Positions 12,005 to 22,519 of a stretch of DNA of 64,000 nt are shown here, one piece after another (the first letter of the stretch is position 1; each line of letters starts with the position of its first letter). Made by a program: the position numbers and the translations under genes. A model generated the notes under the pieces. That model worked only from the letters and a program-made list of their open reading frames with translations, was not told the DNA's origin and did not search any database. This DNA is from Megachile rotundata (lineage: Eukaryota > Arthropoda > Insecta > Hymenoptera > Megachilidae), in the NCBI RefSeq assembly GCF_050947335.1, contig NW_027473496.1:1-64000 (forward strand), given 5' to 3'.

Positions 12005-15000
12005 TTAAATTTTTTGTATGTAACCTATGGCTCTTATATATGGTAAAGTTTGTTGTGTAAGTATATTCACATCATTGGATAGCGCTTTCGCTACTGTTGA
12101 TTCCAATCTGTGTTGCTCTCTTTCTTTTGCATAATTTCTGCATTCTTCAATTATATGTTTCACCGTCATGGTTGCTTTACATTTTCCGCATTGTGGTTGA
12201 GGCTCGTTTTTCAGTAGGTAGCTTGATGAAAAATATGTATGTCCTAACCTTAATCTGCTTATTACTGTCTGCTCTTTCCTCGTTAACCCTTTCGGCATAT
12301 ACCATTTATTAACCGTTTCTTTTATTTGTTTCATATGTGACGTATTTTGGTTCCACAAATCTTGCCACTGTTGTATACAAAGTTTTTTTATATGTATTTT
12401 CATATCTTGTACATTGATCTGTTGGTTCCTACTGTTGTCTCGTGTTGCAGCTCTTGCTGCTCTGTCTGCTTCCTCGTTCCCAGATATATTCGTGTGACCC
12501 GGCACCCACATCAGATACATCTGTTTCCCTGTTATGCTCAATTCATGTATTTTCGTTATTATGCGGCACGTCAGGTGGTCGGTCGTGTACACATTCTTAA
12601 TTCGGCTAATTGAACTTTGCGAGTCTGTACAGATAATTGTCGTATTTGGATTATTCCGACTTGCAGAGTGTGCTAATGCTTGCCATATGGCATGTAATTC
12701 CGCTGAGAGTATACTCATTTCCCTCGGCAAAGCCCATGACAGTGCTTGTGCATTTGTATATATTGCACATGCGACGCCTTCGGATGTTCTTGAACCATCG
12801 GTGTATATGACTTCCGGTTCGTGTTCTTTGTGAAGTTCTTCGTTCAGAATTTGTTGGTATATGGTGCTATTTGTCTCACTTTTGGTGTAATTCATCAGCT
12901 CAGATTTGACTTTTATTTCTGTTATTGTCCATGGGGGAGTGTTGTACAAGTCATGCGTATAGACGCGGCTGAGGTTGATGTTGAATTCTTCCAAAAACAA
13001 TTTCGCTTTCCTAGCTGATGAGCGAATTGTCGGATGTTGGTTGTGTTGTAGTGACTGATAGGTGTCTATAACATCAAAAAATGTTCCGTAGGTAATGTGG
13101 TTAGGTTTCACTTTCAAGTCTGTTACGTAGTTCAATAATATCCTTTTGCGCCGTAGATGTAATGGGGCAATTCCTGCTTCACAATATAGGCTATGTATCG
13201 GGGTAGTTCTAAAAGCACCTGTTGCACATCGTATTCCCATATTGTTTATTATGTCCAGTTTTCGCAGATGAGTTGTTGCTGCGTTTGAGTATACAATGCA
13301 TCCGTAGTCCAGCTTTGATAGAATGAGCTTTGTGTGTAAGCTAATCAAAATTTCTCTGTCTGATCCCCAGACAGTGTTGGACAAGCACTTTATGATGGTC
13401 ATCCTTTTCTTACATTCATCGGCGAGCACTCTAATATGTTGACGGAATGTAAGCTTTTGGTCGAAATGGACTCCTAAGTATTTTACGACTTCCTTGTATG
13501 CAATATTTACATTCCTAATTTGTAGTTCTGGTTGATGGTGTTGGCGTTTTCTGCAAAAATGAATACTACTAGTTTTTTCTGCTGAGAATTTGAACCCTCT
13601 TGCTTCCGAAAATTCTACTAGGTTATTTATTGTTTTCTGTAGATTTTTATTTATACCCTCGATTGTTTTCCCCGAACAGAATACGACTAAATCATCCACA
13701 TATAAGCATCTCTGCACCGGCTGTTTAATTTGTTCGGCAATACAGTTTACGGCTATTGCAAATAGAGTGACACTTATGGTCGACCCCTGTGGTATCCCAT
13801 TCTCTTGATTTTTAGTTGTGGATAATCGCCCATTTAATCTTATTTTGAAATACCTTGGAGACAAGAAGCTCCTTACAAATAGTGGTAAGTTTCCTCGGAA
13901 TCCCCACTCATATAATTGCTTGAGGATACCATATCTCCAAGTGGTGTCATAGGCCTTGTATATGTCAAAGAAGATGGCTGTTAGATGTTCACCTTTTTCA
14001 AAACTATTGCAAATTGCGTTTTCAAGAAAAGAGAGGCTATCATTAGTGCTATGAAATTTACGAAAGCCGCATTGATATTTTGATAGTAATTGTTTCTGCT
14101 CAAGTGTCCACAAAAGGCGATAGTTGACCATTTTTTCGAAAATTTTGCTCATGCAGCAGGTTAATGAAATGGGCCTATAACTTTCTCGCAGGAGTGGGTC
14201 CTTCCCAGCCTTCAGAATGGGGACGATTAAAGCTTGTCTCCACTTATCCGGATATACTCCTCTCTCCCAGATATGGTTATATATGTCCAGTAATCTGTTT
14301 TTGACTTCAGGCGGCAATTGCTGTATCATCTCATACGGTATATTGTCTGGACCTGGTGCAGATTTTTTTGTATTTTGCATCGCATGCTGCATTTCTGATA
14401 TTGAGAATGGTACATTGTAGGAATCCATTTCTTTCGTGCTGAAATCTAGATCTGTTTCTAGGAGCGACTTAGAATTTCGGAAAAATTCCGCATAATTCGA
14501 ATTATTGCAGAGTGATTCATAAAACTCCGCCATGTATTCTACTATTTCTGCCGCATCTGTAACAATACTTCCATTCTTTTGGAGCCCTGTGATTTTTGTA
14601 GAACTTTGTTTACCCTTAATGTTGCGTATTTTGCGCCATATTTCTGATGTCGGAGTCTCTGGTGTAATTGTGTTAACGTAGTTCTCCCAGTACTGCTTTT
14701 TAGATTCTCTTATTGCTTTTCGCGCCTCCGCGCGCAGTTTCTTAAATGTTATCAAAAGTTTTTGTGTGGGATTCTTTTTATATTTGTTAAAGGCACGTTT
14801 TTTCTTCTGGACCGCTTCCTTGGTAACATTGTTCCACCATGGAACCGTACGCTTCGGATATTTTTTGATAATTGGTATGTTACGCTCCGCAGCTATAATG
14901 ATAGCAGATGTGACATCTTGCACCAGTTGTTCTATGTCGTCTGATTCAGGAGGAAGGGCAATGTCTTTTTGGTATCCTTCCCAGTCAGCTTTAATAAGAC

Positions 15001-15691
15001 ACCATCGATGTATAAACACTTCGTTATTGCTTGGGATGTAGTTCGTTAATATAATCGGAAAGTGGTCACTTCCATATAGCAACTCCAAAGGCTTCCAGGT
15101 ATATTTGGTACAGAGATGGGGAGAACTAATTGATAAATCTATCGCTGAAAATGATCCTGTGGCCATGCTGAAATGCGTCATTTCACCTGAGTTCATCATG
15201 GTTAGATTTTCTGCATCTATAAACCGTTCGACTATTTGGCCCTTTGTATTTGTACTAGTGCAGCCCCATAGAGTATTCCATGCATTGAAATCTCCTGTTA
15301 GTATATAAGGTTTTGGTAATTGCTGCACAATGTTATGTAAATCCTGCAAACTCCACTTTGAGTCTGGAAGGTACAGGGAGCAAACACATATCTGATAGGG
15401 TGCCAGTATTTTCACAGCCACAGCTTGCAGAGGGGTGCGTATAATCACTTCCTCAGTTATGCATGACTGCTGCACCAGCACAGCCACACCACCTTTAGCA
15501 CGTCCATCAGTGTAGGCATCTTTTCTATAAATTTTATATCCGCGTAGTGAGTATGATTGATCTTCTTTCAAGTGCGTTTCTTGTATTGATATACAATATG
15601 GCAGATAAGAGGATATTAACAATTTCAGTTCTGGATAATGCGATATTAAGCCATTACAGTTCCATTGAATTATATTTTTAGCGTCTGCCAT
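12005..15691 (-). CDS. LINE ORF2: endonuclease / reverse transcriptase / RNase H polyprotein
   Basis: This 1228-aa protein starts at an ATG with a strong context (A at -3, G at +4) and ends at TAA. It nicks target DNA and copies the element RNA by target-primed reverse transcription. An APE-like endonuclease spans residues 5-215, with QWNCNG (9-14), QETH (37-40, catalytic E38), GDFNAW (133-138), ID (184-185) and SDH (208-210). The RT spans about 430-760, with APGPD (445-449), YRPISL (505-510), D576 in FDIYKAYD, GIPQGS (632-637), the catalytic YVDD (664-667) and KYLG (737-740). RNase H spans about 958-1085, with D965 (YTDGS), E998, D1023 (TDSQ), H1066 and D1076. A CX2CX7HX4C motif is at C1168, C1171, H1179 and C1184. 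All expected catalytic residues are present. An odd point is Y578 before KAYD, where relatives often have E. It overlaps ORF1 by 14 nt. Confidence 0.96.
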   Translation of the reverse strand: MADAKNIIQWNCNGLISHYPELKLLISSYLPYCISIQETHLKEDQSYSLRGYKIYRKDAYTDGRAKGGVAVLVQQSCITEEVIIRTPLQAVAVKILAPYQICVCSLYLPDSKWSLQDLHNIVQQLPKPYILTGDFNAWNTLWGCTSTNTKGQIVERFIDAENLTMMNSGEMTHFSMATGSFSAIDLSISSPHLCTKYTWKPLELLYGSDHFPIILTNYIPSNNEVFIHRWCLIKADWEGYQKDIALPPESDDIEQLVQDVTSAIIIAAERNIPIIKKYPKRTVPWWNNVTKEAVQKKKRAFNKYKKNPTQKLLITFKKLRAEARKAIRESKKQYWENYVNTITPETPTSEIWRKIRNIKGKQSSTKITGLQKNGSIVTDAAEIVEYMAEFYESLCNNSNYAEFFRNSKSLLETDLDFSTKEMDSYNVPFSISEMQHAMQNTKKSAPGPDNIPYEMIQQLPPEVKNRLLDIYNHIWERGVYPDKWRQALIVPILKAGKDPLLRESYRPISLTCCMSKIFEKMVNYRLLWTLEQKQLLSKYQCGFRKFHSTNDSLSFLENAICNSFEKGEHLTAIFFDIYKAYDTTWRYGILKQLYEWGFRGNLPLFVRSFLSPRYFKIRLNGRLSTTKNQENGIPQGSTISVTLFAIAVNCIAEQIKQPVQRCLYVDDLVVFCSGKTIEGINKNLQKTINNLVEFSEARGFKFSAEKTSSIHFCRKRQHHQPELQIRNVNIAYKEVVKYLGVHFDQKLTFRQHIRVLADECKKRMTIIKCLSNTVWGSDREILISLHTKLILSKLDYGCIVYSNAATTHLRKLDIINNMGIRCATGAFRTTPIHSLYCEAGIAPLHLRRKRILLNYVTDLKVKPNHITYGTFFDVIDTYQSLQHNQHPTIRSSARKAKLFLEEFNINLSRVYTHDLYNTPPWTITEIKVKSELMNYTKSETNSTIYQQILNEELHKEHEPEVIYTDGSRTSEGVACAIYTNAQALSWALPREMSILSAELHAIWQALAHSASRNNPNTTIICTDSQSSISRIKNVYTTDHLTCRIITKIHELSITGKQMYLMWVPGHTNISGNEEADRAARAATRDNSRNQQINVQDMKIHIKKLCIQQWQDLWNQNTSHMKQIKETVNKWYMPKGLTRKEQTVISRLRLGHTYFSSSYLLKNEPQPQCGKCKATMTVKHIIEECRNYAKEREQHRLESTVAKALSNDVNILTQQTLPYIRAIGYIQKI
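15678..15691 (-). promoter_or_regulatory. 14-nt ORF1/ORF2 overlap, likely translation coupling site
   Basis: The ORF2 ATG (15689-15691) lies 11 nt upstream of the ORF1 TAA (15678-15680), in the +1 frame relative to ORF1. The ATG context AAGATGG is strong. This layout fits ribosome termination and restart, which has been described for other LINEs with overlapping ORFs. The sequence does not show a slippery site that would favour frameshifting into a fusion protein. Confidence 0.6.
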
Positions 15692-17285
15692 CTTTTAATA
15701 TTTTTTCTAGTTTTATCGAAGTTGTTGTCCGCTTATCTTCTTTTCTCTTCTCTGTTACTTGCATGGGTCTAGGGTCGAATATCGCTTCATCTGAATCCGA
15801 TGTATCATCGGAAGCTAGGTTACTTAAACTTTTCTCCGTAGGTTCGGCTCTACGGTCTATTGTATTTAGTTTTCTATTCTCATTTTCACACGATGGGGAT
15901 TTTAAGTTCTCCTTCCTTTCATCCGAGACGCTTTTTTGTCTTTTAACGTTATAAGTATTTGTTTTAACCGTGTCTGGTTCCATTTCTGTATCCATTTTTT
16001 CATCATTTCGTTTTGGGGGGATGTTTACATTCTTTTTCTCGGTACTTGTCTTACTCGTCTTCTTTGGAAAACTGACTTCCTGCATCTTAATATTTGCGAT
16101 AGTTCGCTCCTTTGACGTGCACGGTGTTTCGTGCGACGGCTTCTTTTCCACAGGCCCCCCGACGGAGGTACAGTTAGTCGTAGTCGTCGCTATGCGCATT
16201 CCAGTCTCCGACTTCCTATGAATGCGTATGTCTTCTAACATCTTCTTTATCTCTCCAAATATTTGCTTCATCTCAATTTCTACAGCTTTAACTACCTCCG
16301 GAATAATATTTCGAGCTATGGCAGACATATCAAGTTGTGTATCCCGTGCGGGTTGTTTTGTTACTGAAGCAAAGGTGTTAGTTAAATTAAAAGGCCTACT
16401 GCTCCTAAATTCGCGTTTTGCTTCTACATACGTTATACCTTTCTCTACCTTTATCCTTTGTATTTCGCACTCCTCTTTATACATTGGGCACGACTTTGAG
16501 ATTGTTAAATGCGGTTGTTGGCAGTTGACACATTCATAAGGAGATTCGCATCGGCTTCCTTCATGCGCAGGTTTGCCGCAGATACATGTAGCATCTCTAG
16601 AACACTGTAGAGACATGTGACCAAACTTCTGACATCTAAAACACCGTCGGGGGTTAGGAACATATAGCCTGACTGGTAGATTGTACATCGCAACTTTTAT
16701 GCTTTCTGGGACCTTCGGCGTATCAAAAGTCAAAATCAGCGATGCAGTATCAGTGAACTCTCCATTACGCTTGACTCGTATTCTCTGCACCCTGGTAACG
16801 CCAACTTCCTTCAGATTTTCCAAAATTTCATCGGTACTACAATTCAAAAGGTCTCTGCAAGTTACAACGCCTCTACTAGAATTTAATCCGCCATGCGGTT
16901 TTACTTCTACAGGATATGATCCAAATATGGTCATACTAATTAACTTATCTTGTTGCAATTTATTTTTCACTTCCACTAGCAATCCCTCTCTTATCTTCTT
17001 AATACTACAAACATCACCAACTAAGTTTTTAATAGTGGCTGAAATGAGAAAAGGGCTAACATTTGCAAAGTCCCCATCCGCTCGTTTAACTACCAGAAAA
17101 CGAGCATATTTTTCCGGTAAACTAGGAGGTGACAAAGAGACTGCGTTATATGTTGGTTTTTTACGCTTAACAGGAGGGGTGCCAGTATAAACTACGGATG
17201 AGTTCAAGTTAGCATTAGGTTTGTTGCCCACGTTTAAAGAGAAGGGCGTCTCTATATGGTTTTTGGATTGATTATAATTTGACAT
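15678..17285 (-). CDS. LINE ORF1: Gag-like RNA-binding protein with three zinc knuckles
   Basis: I place the start at the ATG at 17285 (MSNYNQ, A at -3), giving 535 aa. The open frame extends 14 codons upstream to 17327, but only to a TTG, which is not a usual eukaryotic start. Residues 60-210 look like one or two RRM-like folds (inferred from the pattern of short strands and helices). Zinc knuckles follow: C215-C218-H223-C228 (CX2CX4HX4C), C234-C236-H241-C246 (short first spacing) and C252-C255-H259-C266. The segment KSCPMYKEECEIQRIKVEKG after the third knuckle is typical of insect LINE ORF1 proteins. Residues 318-358 form a likely amphipathic helix, possibly for oligomerisation. The tail 359-535 is rich in K, E, S and T and probably disordered. 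It should coat element RNA into a particle for ORF2. The stop TAA lies inside the ORF2 start region. Confidence 0.92.
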   Translation of the reverse strand: MSNYNQSKNHIETPFSLNVGNKPNANLNSSVVYTGTPPVKRKKPTYNAVSLSPPSLPEKYARFLVVKRADGDFANVSPFLISATIKNLVGDVCSIKKIREGLLVEVKNKLQQDKLISMTIFGSYPVEVKPHGGLNSSRGVVTCRDLLNCSTDEILENLKEVGVTRVQRIRVKRNGEFTDTASLILTFDTPKVPESIKVAMYNLPVRLYVPNPRRCFRCQKFGHMSLQCSRDATCICGKPAHEGSRCESPYECVNCQQPHLTISKSCPMYKEECEIQRIKVEKGITYVEAKREFRSSRPFNLTNTFASVTKQPARDTQLDMSAIARNIIPEVVKAVEIEMKQIFGEIKKMLEDIRIHRKSETGMRIATTTTNCTSVGGPVEKKPSHETPCTSKERTIANIKMQEVSFPKKTSKTSTEKKNVNIPPKRNDEKMDTEMEPDTVKTNTYNVKRQKSVSDERKENLKSPSCENENRKLNTIDRRAEPTEKSLSNLASDDTSDSDEAIFDPRPMQVTEKRKEDKRTTTSIKLEKILKDGRR

Positions 17286-17561
17286 TCTGGTCCCACGAGT
17301 AGCTAGGGAAATAATGGTCGTCCGCAACAGAGCCCCGCGTGTTACAGAAAGGCGACGAAAATTGAAACTGAGTGGCGCCAGGTACCCAGAGTACTCCGTT
17401 CAAGACTGCATCACCTTGCAATCATTCAGCCCCTCGGCACGGATCGCATGACACCTTGAGCTTAGGGATTATTTTTACGAGGTTTACTCCTCGAGCTCGG
17501 GGCCCCGGGGTCGCTATGCCCGTAACCAGCTGCACCAAGGTACGGCTGGTCCCCCTGGGGG
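17286..17561 (-). promoter_or_regulatory. LINE 5' UTR with presumed internal promoter
   Basis: This is 276 nt before the ORF1 ATG, much more GC-rich than the rest of the element or the satellite, especially 17478-17561. LINEs of this type carry an internal RNA polymerase II promoter here; I see no clear TATA box. The region holds several palindromes (GGGGCCCC at 17499-17506, CCCCGGGG at 17503-17510) and stem-loops at 17478-17493 and 17525-17550. The element begins with an 11-bp C5-T-G5 type palindrome (17551-17561). Its intact presence argues against 5' truncation. Confidence 0.7.
17525..17550 (-). other. Predicted stem-loop near the LINE 5' end
   Basis: In the transcript, ACCAGC pairs with GCUGGU (6 bp), then a single C/A mismatch, then GUAC pairs with GUGC (4 bp, one G-U) around a CUUG tetraloop. 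It starts about 11 nt from the RNA 5' end. I tested it against the HDV-like ribozyme layout found at the ends of some LINEs and could not fit the double pseudoknot, so I call it only a stem-loop. Confidence 0.45.
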
Positions 17562-17573
17562 GTACAGAGTCGA
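17562..17573 (+). repeat. Target-site duplication, LINE 5' side
   Basis: GTACAGAGTCGA is identical to 11749-11760. The satellite continues from here in the phase expected if the LINE and one 12-bp copy were removed, so no target DNA was lost on insertion. Confidence 0.95.
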
Positions 17574-17669
17574 ATTACAGCGGATATCTGCGAATTAGAG
17601 GCTGAATCGTTCGAAAATGAGCAAAATTCGTTCAAAACGAGCAAAATTCGTGCAAAACGAGCAAAATTG

Positions 17670-20370
17670 TTCATTGTGGTGTTGAATTGTGCTCAGATAG
17701 GATAACTTAACATAACTAGATAGTACAGAGTCGAATTACTGCGGATATGTGCGAATTAGAGGCTGAATCGTGCGAAAATGAGCAAAATTCGTTCAAAACG
17801 GGCAAAATTGTTCATTGTGGTGTTGAATTGTGCTCAGATAGGATAACTTAACATAACTAGATAGTACAGAGTCGAATTACAGCGGATATGTGCGAATTAG
17901 AGGCTGAATCGTGCGAAAATGAGCATAATTCGTTCAAAACGATCAAAATTGTTCATTGTGGTGTTGAATTGTGCTCAGTTACTATAACTTAACATGACTA
18001 GATAGTACAGAGTCGAGTTACAGCGGATATGTGCGAATTAGAGGCTGAATCGTGCGAAAATGAGCATAATTCGTGCAAAACGAGCAAAATTGTTCGTTGT
18101 GGTGTTGAATTGTGCTCAGATAGGATAACATAACATAACTAGATAGTACAGAGTCGAATTACAGCGGATATGTGCGAATTAGAGGCTGAATCGTGCGAAA
18201 ATGAGCATAATTCGTTCAAAACGATCAAAATTGTTCATTGTGGTGTTGAATTGTGCTCAGTTACGATAACTTAACATGACTAGATAGTACAGAGTCGAAT
18301 TACAGCGGATATGTGCGAATTAGAGACTGAATCGTGCGAAAATGAGCATAATTCGTGCAAAACGAGCAAAATTGTTCATTGTGGTGTCGAATTGTGCTCA
18401 GATAGGATAACTTAACATAACTAGATAGTACAGAGTCGAATTACAGCGGATATGTGCGAATTAGAGGCTGAATCGTGCGAAAATGAGCATAATTCGTGCA
18501 AAACGAGCAAAATTGTTCATTGTGGTGTGGAATTGTGCTCAGATAGGATAACTTAACATAACTAGATAGTACAGAGTCGAATTACAGCGGATATGTGCGA
18601 ATTAGAGGCTGAATCGTTCGAAAATGAGCAAAATTCGTTCAAAACGAGCAAAATTCGTGCAAAACGAGCAAAATTGTTCATTGTGGTGTTGAATTGTGCT
18701 CAGATAGGATAACTTAGCATAACTAGATAGTACAGAGTCGAATTGTAGCGGATATGTGCGAATTAGAGGCTGAATCGTGCGAAAATGAGCCTAATTCGTG
18801 CAAAACGAGCAAAATTGTTCATTGTGGTGTTGAATTGTGCTCAGATAGGATAACTTAACATAACTAGATAGTACAGAGTCGAATTACAGCGGATATGTGC
18901 GAATTAGAGGCTGAATCGTGCGAAAATGAGCATAATTCGTGCAAAACGAGCAAAATTGTTCGTTGTGGTGTTGAATTGTGCTCAGATAGGATAACTTAAC
19001 ATAACTAGATAGTACAGAGTCGAATTACAGCGGATATGTGCGAATTAGAGGCTGAATCGTTCGAAAATGAGCAAAATTCGTTCAAAACGAGCAAAATTGT
19101 TCATTGTGGTGTTGAATTGTGCTCAGTTACGATAACCTAACATGACTAGATAGTACAGAGTCGAATTACAGCGGATATGTGCGAATTAGAGGCTGAATCG
19201 TGCGAAAATGAGCATAATTCGTGCAAAACGAGCAAAATTGTTCATTGTGGTGTCGAATTGTGTTCAGATAGGATAACTTAACATAACTAGATAGTACAGA
19301 GTCGAATTACAGCGGATATGTGCGAATTAGAGGCTGAATCTTGCGAAAATGAGCATAATTCGTTCAAAACGATCAAAATTGTTCATTGTGGTGTTGAATT
19401 GTGCTCAGTTACGATAACTTAACATGACTAGATAGTACAGAGTCGAATTACAGCGGATATGTGCGAATTAGAGGCTGAATCGTGCGAAAATGAGCATAAT
19501 TCGTGCAAAACGAGCAAAATTGTTCATTGTGGTGTCGAATTGTGCTCAGATAGGATAACTTAACATAACTAGATAGTACAGAGTCGAATTACAGCGGATA
19601 TGTGCGAATTAGAGGCTGAATCGTGCGAAAATGAGCATAATTCGTGCAAAACGAGCAAAATTGTTCATTGTGGTGTTGAATTGTGCTCAGATAGGATAAC
19701 TTAACATAACTAGATAGTACAGAGTCGAATTGCAGCGGATATGTGCGAATTAGAGGCTGAATCGTGCGAAAATGAGCCTAATTCGTGCAAAACGCGCAAA
19801 ATTGTTCATTGTGGTGTTGAATTGTGCTCAGATAGGATAACTTAACATAACTAGATAGTACAGAGTCGAATTACAGCGGATATGTGCGAATTAGAGGCTG
19901 AATCGTGCGAAAATGAGCATAATTCGTGCAAAACGAGCAAAATTGTTCATTGTGGTGTTGAATTGTGCTCAGATACGATAACATAACATAACTAGATAGT
20001 ACAGAGTCGAATTACAGCGGATATGTGCGAATTAGAGGCTGAATCGTGCGAAAATGAGCATAATTCGTTCAAAACGATCAAAATTGTTCATTGTGGTGTT
20101 GAATTGTGCTCAGTTACGATAACTTAACATGACTAGATAGTACAGAGTCGAATTACAGCGGATATGTGCGAATTAGAGACTGAATCGTGCGAAAATGAGC
20201 ATAATTCGTGCAAAACGAGCAAAATTGTTCATTGTGGTGTCGAATTGTGCTCAGATAGGATAACTTAACATAACTAGATAGTACAGAGTCGAATTACAGC
20301 GGATATGTGCGAATTAGAGGCTGAATCGTGCGAAAATGAGCATAATTCGTGCAAAACGAGCAAAATTGTT
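17670..20370 (+). repeat. Higher-order block B, copy 2
   Basis: Matches 7124-9824 at a constant offset of 10546 bp across 2.7 kb, including all rare markers. The match ends where the order changes near 20370. The LINE lies between the two copies, so about 5.8 kb of the offset is the insertion. Confidence 0.85.
17787..17803 (+). other. CENP-B-box-like site
   Basis: Same 17-bp motif as 7241-7257, in the duplicated block. It is the first such site to the right of the LINE. Confidence 0.55.
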
Positions 20371-20850
20371 CATTGTGGTGTTGAATTGTGCTCAGATACG
20401 ATAACATAACATAACTAGATAGTACAGAGTCGAATTACAGCGGATATGTGCGAATTAGAGGCTGAATCGTGCGAAAATGAGCATAATTCGTTCAAAACGA
20501 TCAAAATTGTTCATTGTGGTGTTGAATTGTGCTCAGTTACGATAACTTAACATGACTAGATAGTACAGAGTCGAATTACAGCGGATATGTGCGAATTAGA
20601 GACTGAATCGTGCGAAAATGAGCATAATTCGTGCAAAACGAGCAAAATTGTTCATTGTGGTGTTGAATTGTGCTCAGATACGATAACATAACATAACTAG
20701 ATAGTACAGAGTCGAATTACAGCGGATATGTGCGAATTAGAGGCTGAATCGTGCGAAAATGAGCATAATTCGTTCAAAACGATCAAAATTGTTCATTGTG
20801 GTGTTGAATTGTGCTCAGTTACGATAACTTAACATAACTAGATAGTACAG
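19900..20850 (+). repeat. Local short-period amplification of 2- and 3-monomer units
   Basis: The marker AGATACGATA followed by ACATAACATAAC occurs at 19971, 20394 and 20676. The spacings are 423 bp (3 x 141) and 282 bp (2 x 141). The intervening monomers repeat in matching order (CGATC type, then the GAGACTG type). This is a small, recent tandem amplification at the end of block B. Confidence 0.75.
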
Positions 20851-22519
20851 AGTCGAATTACAGCGGATATGTGCGAATTAGAGGCTGAATCGTGCGAAAA
20901 TGTGCATAATTCGTGCAAAACGAGCAAAATTGTTCATTGTGGTGTTGAATTGTGCTCAGATAGGATAACTTAACATAACTAGATAGTACAGAGTCGAATT
21001 ACAGCGGATATGTGCGAATTAGAGGCTGAATCGTGCGAAAATGAGCATAATTCGTGCAAAACGAGCAAAATTGTTCATTGTGGTGCTGAATTGTGCTCAA
21101 ATAGGATAACTTAACATAACTAGATAGTACAGAGTCGAATTACAGCGGATATGTGCGAATTAGAGGCTGAATCGTTCGAAAATGAGCAAAATTCGTTCAA
21201 AACGAGCAAAATTCGTGCAGAACGAGCAAAATTGTTCGTTGTGGTGTTGAATTGTGCTCAGATAGGATAACTTAACATAACTAGATAGTACAGAGTCGAA
21301 TTACAGCGGACATGTGCGAATTAGAGGCTGAATCGTGCGAAAATGAGCATAATTCGTTCAAAACGAGCAAAATTGTTCATTGTGGTGTTGAATTGTGCTC
21401 AGATAGGATAACTTAACATAACTAGATAGTACAGAGTCGAATTACAGCGGATATGTGCGAATTAGAGGCTGAATCGTTCGAAAATGAGCAAAATTCGTTC
21501 AAAACGAGCAAAATTCGTGCAAAACGAGCAAAATTGTTCATTGTGGTGTTGAATTGTGCTCAGATAGGATAACTTAACATAACTAGATAGTACAGAGTCG
21601 AATTGCAGCGGATATGTGCGAATTAGAGGCTGAATCGTGCGAAAATGAGCCTAATTCGTGCAAAACGCGCAAAATTGTTCATTGTGGTGTTGAATTGTGC
21701 TCAGATAGGATAACTTAAAATAACTAGATAGTACAGAGTCGAATTACAGCGGATATGTACGAATTAGAGGCTGAATCGTGCGAAAATGAGCAAAATTCGT
21801 TCAAAACGGGCAAAATTGTTCATTGTGGTGTTGAATTGTGCTCAGATAGGATAACTTAACATAACTAGATAGTACAGAGTCGAATTACAGCGGATATGTG
21901 CGAATTAGAGGCTGAATCGTGCGAAAATGAGCATAATTCGTTCAAAACGATCAGAATTGTTCATTGTGGTGTTGAATTGTGCTCAGTTACTATAACTTAA
22001 CATGACTAGATAGTACAGAGTCGAATTACAGCGGATATGTGCGAATTAGAGGCTGAATCGTGCGAAAATGAGCATAATTCGTGCAAAACGAGCAAAATTG
22101 TTCGTTGTGGTGTTGAATTGTGCTCAGATAGGATAACATAACATAACTAGATAGTACAGAGTCGAATTACAGCGGATATGTGCGAATTAGAGGCTGAATC
22201 GTTCGAAAATGAGCAAAATTCGTTCAAAACGAGCAAAATTCGTGCAGAACGAGCAAAATTGTTCGTTGTGGTGTTGAATTGTGCTCAGATAGGATAACTT
22301 AACATAACTAGATAGTACAGAGTCGAATTGTAGCGGATATGTGCGAATTAGAGGCTGAATCGTGCGAAAATGAGCCTAATTCGTGCAAAATGAGCAAAAT
22401 TGTTCATTGTGGTGTTGAATTGTGCTCAGATAGGATAACTTAACATAACTAGATAGTACAGAGTCGAATTACAGCGGATATGTGCGAATTAGAGGCTGAA
22501 TCGTGCGAAAATGAGCAAA

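Larger units (their letters stand above)
11761..17561 (-). mobile_element. Full-length I-clade-like LINE inserted in the satellite
   Basis: This is a 5801-bp non-LTR retrotransposon on the minus strand. In transcript order it has a 276-nt 5' UTR, ORF1, ORF2 (overlapping ORF1 by 14 nt) and a 244-nt 3' UTR with a trinucleotide tail. There are no LTRs or terminal inverted repeats. The identical 12-bp duplications, and an uninterrupted paralogous site near 30791-30802, fix both ends. ORF1 with three CCHC knuckles plus ORF2 with an APE-type endonuclease, RT, RNase H and a C-terminal CCHC is the arrangement of the I clade. R1 and jockey relatives usually lack RNase H, so I prefer I or a close sister clade. 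Neither ORF has a stop or frameshift, so it could be autonomous and active. It is the only transposable element visible in the window. Confidence 0.93.

Noticed and set aside
17286..17327. 14-codon N-terminal extension of ORF1 starting at 17327
   Set aside because: The first codon is TTG (complement of CAA at 17325-17327). In a eukaryotic mRNA the ATG at 17285, with A at -3, is a better start.
17478..17561. HDV-like self-cleaving ribozyme at the LINE 5' end
   Set aside because: Stem-loops are present, but I could not place the P1 3' strand after the P3 hairpin or a typical catalytic C region, so the double pseudoknot is not supported.
11761..17561. LTR retrotransposon or retroviral origin
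   Set aside because: No LTRs, protease or integrase are present. An APE-type endonuclease and a target duplication of 12 bp with a simple-repeat tail indicate a LINE.
12097..17605. Numerous plus-strand frames of 60-169 codons opposite the LINE ORFs
   Set aside because: They are antisense shadows of ORF1 and ORF2 with no recognisable domain.
17462..17674. 70-codon minus-strand frame crossing the LINE 5' junction
   Set aside because: It is half satellite and half LINE 5' UTR, so it is a chance frame created by the insertion.
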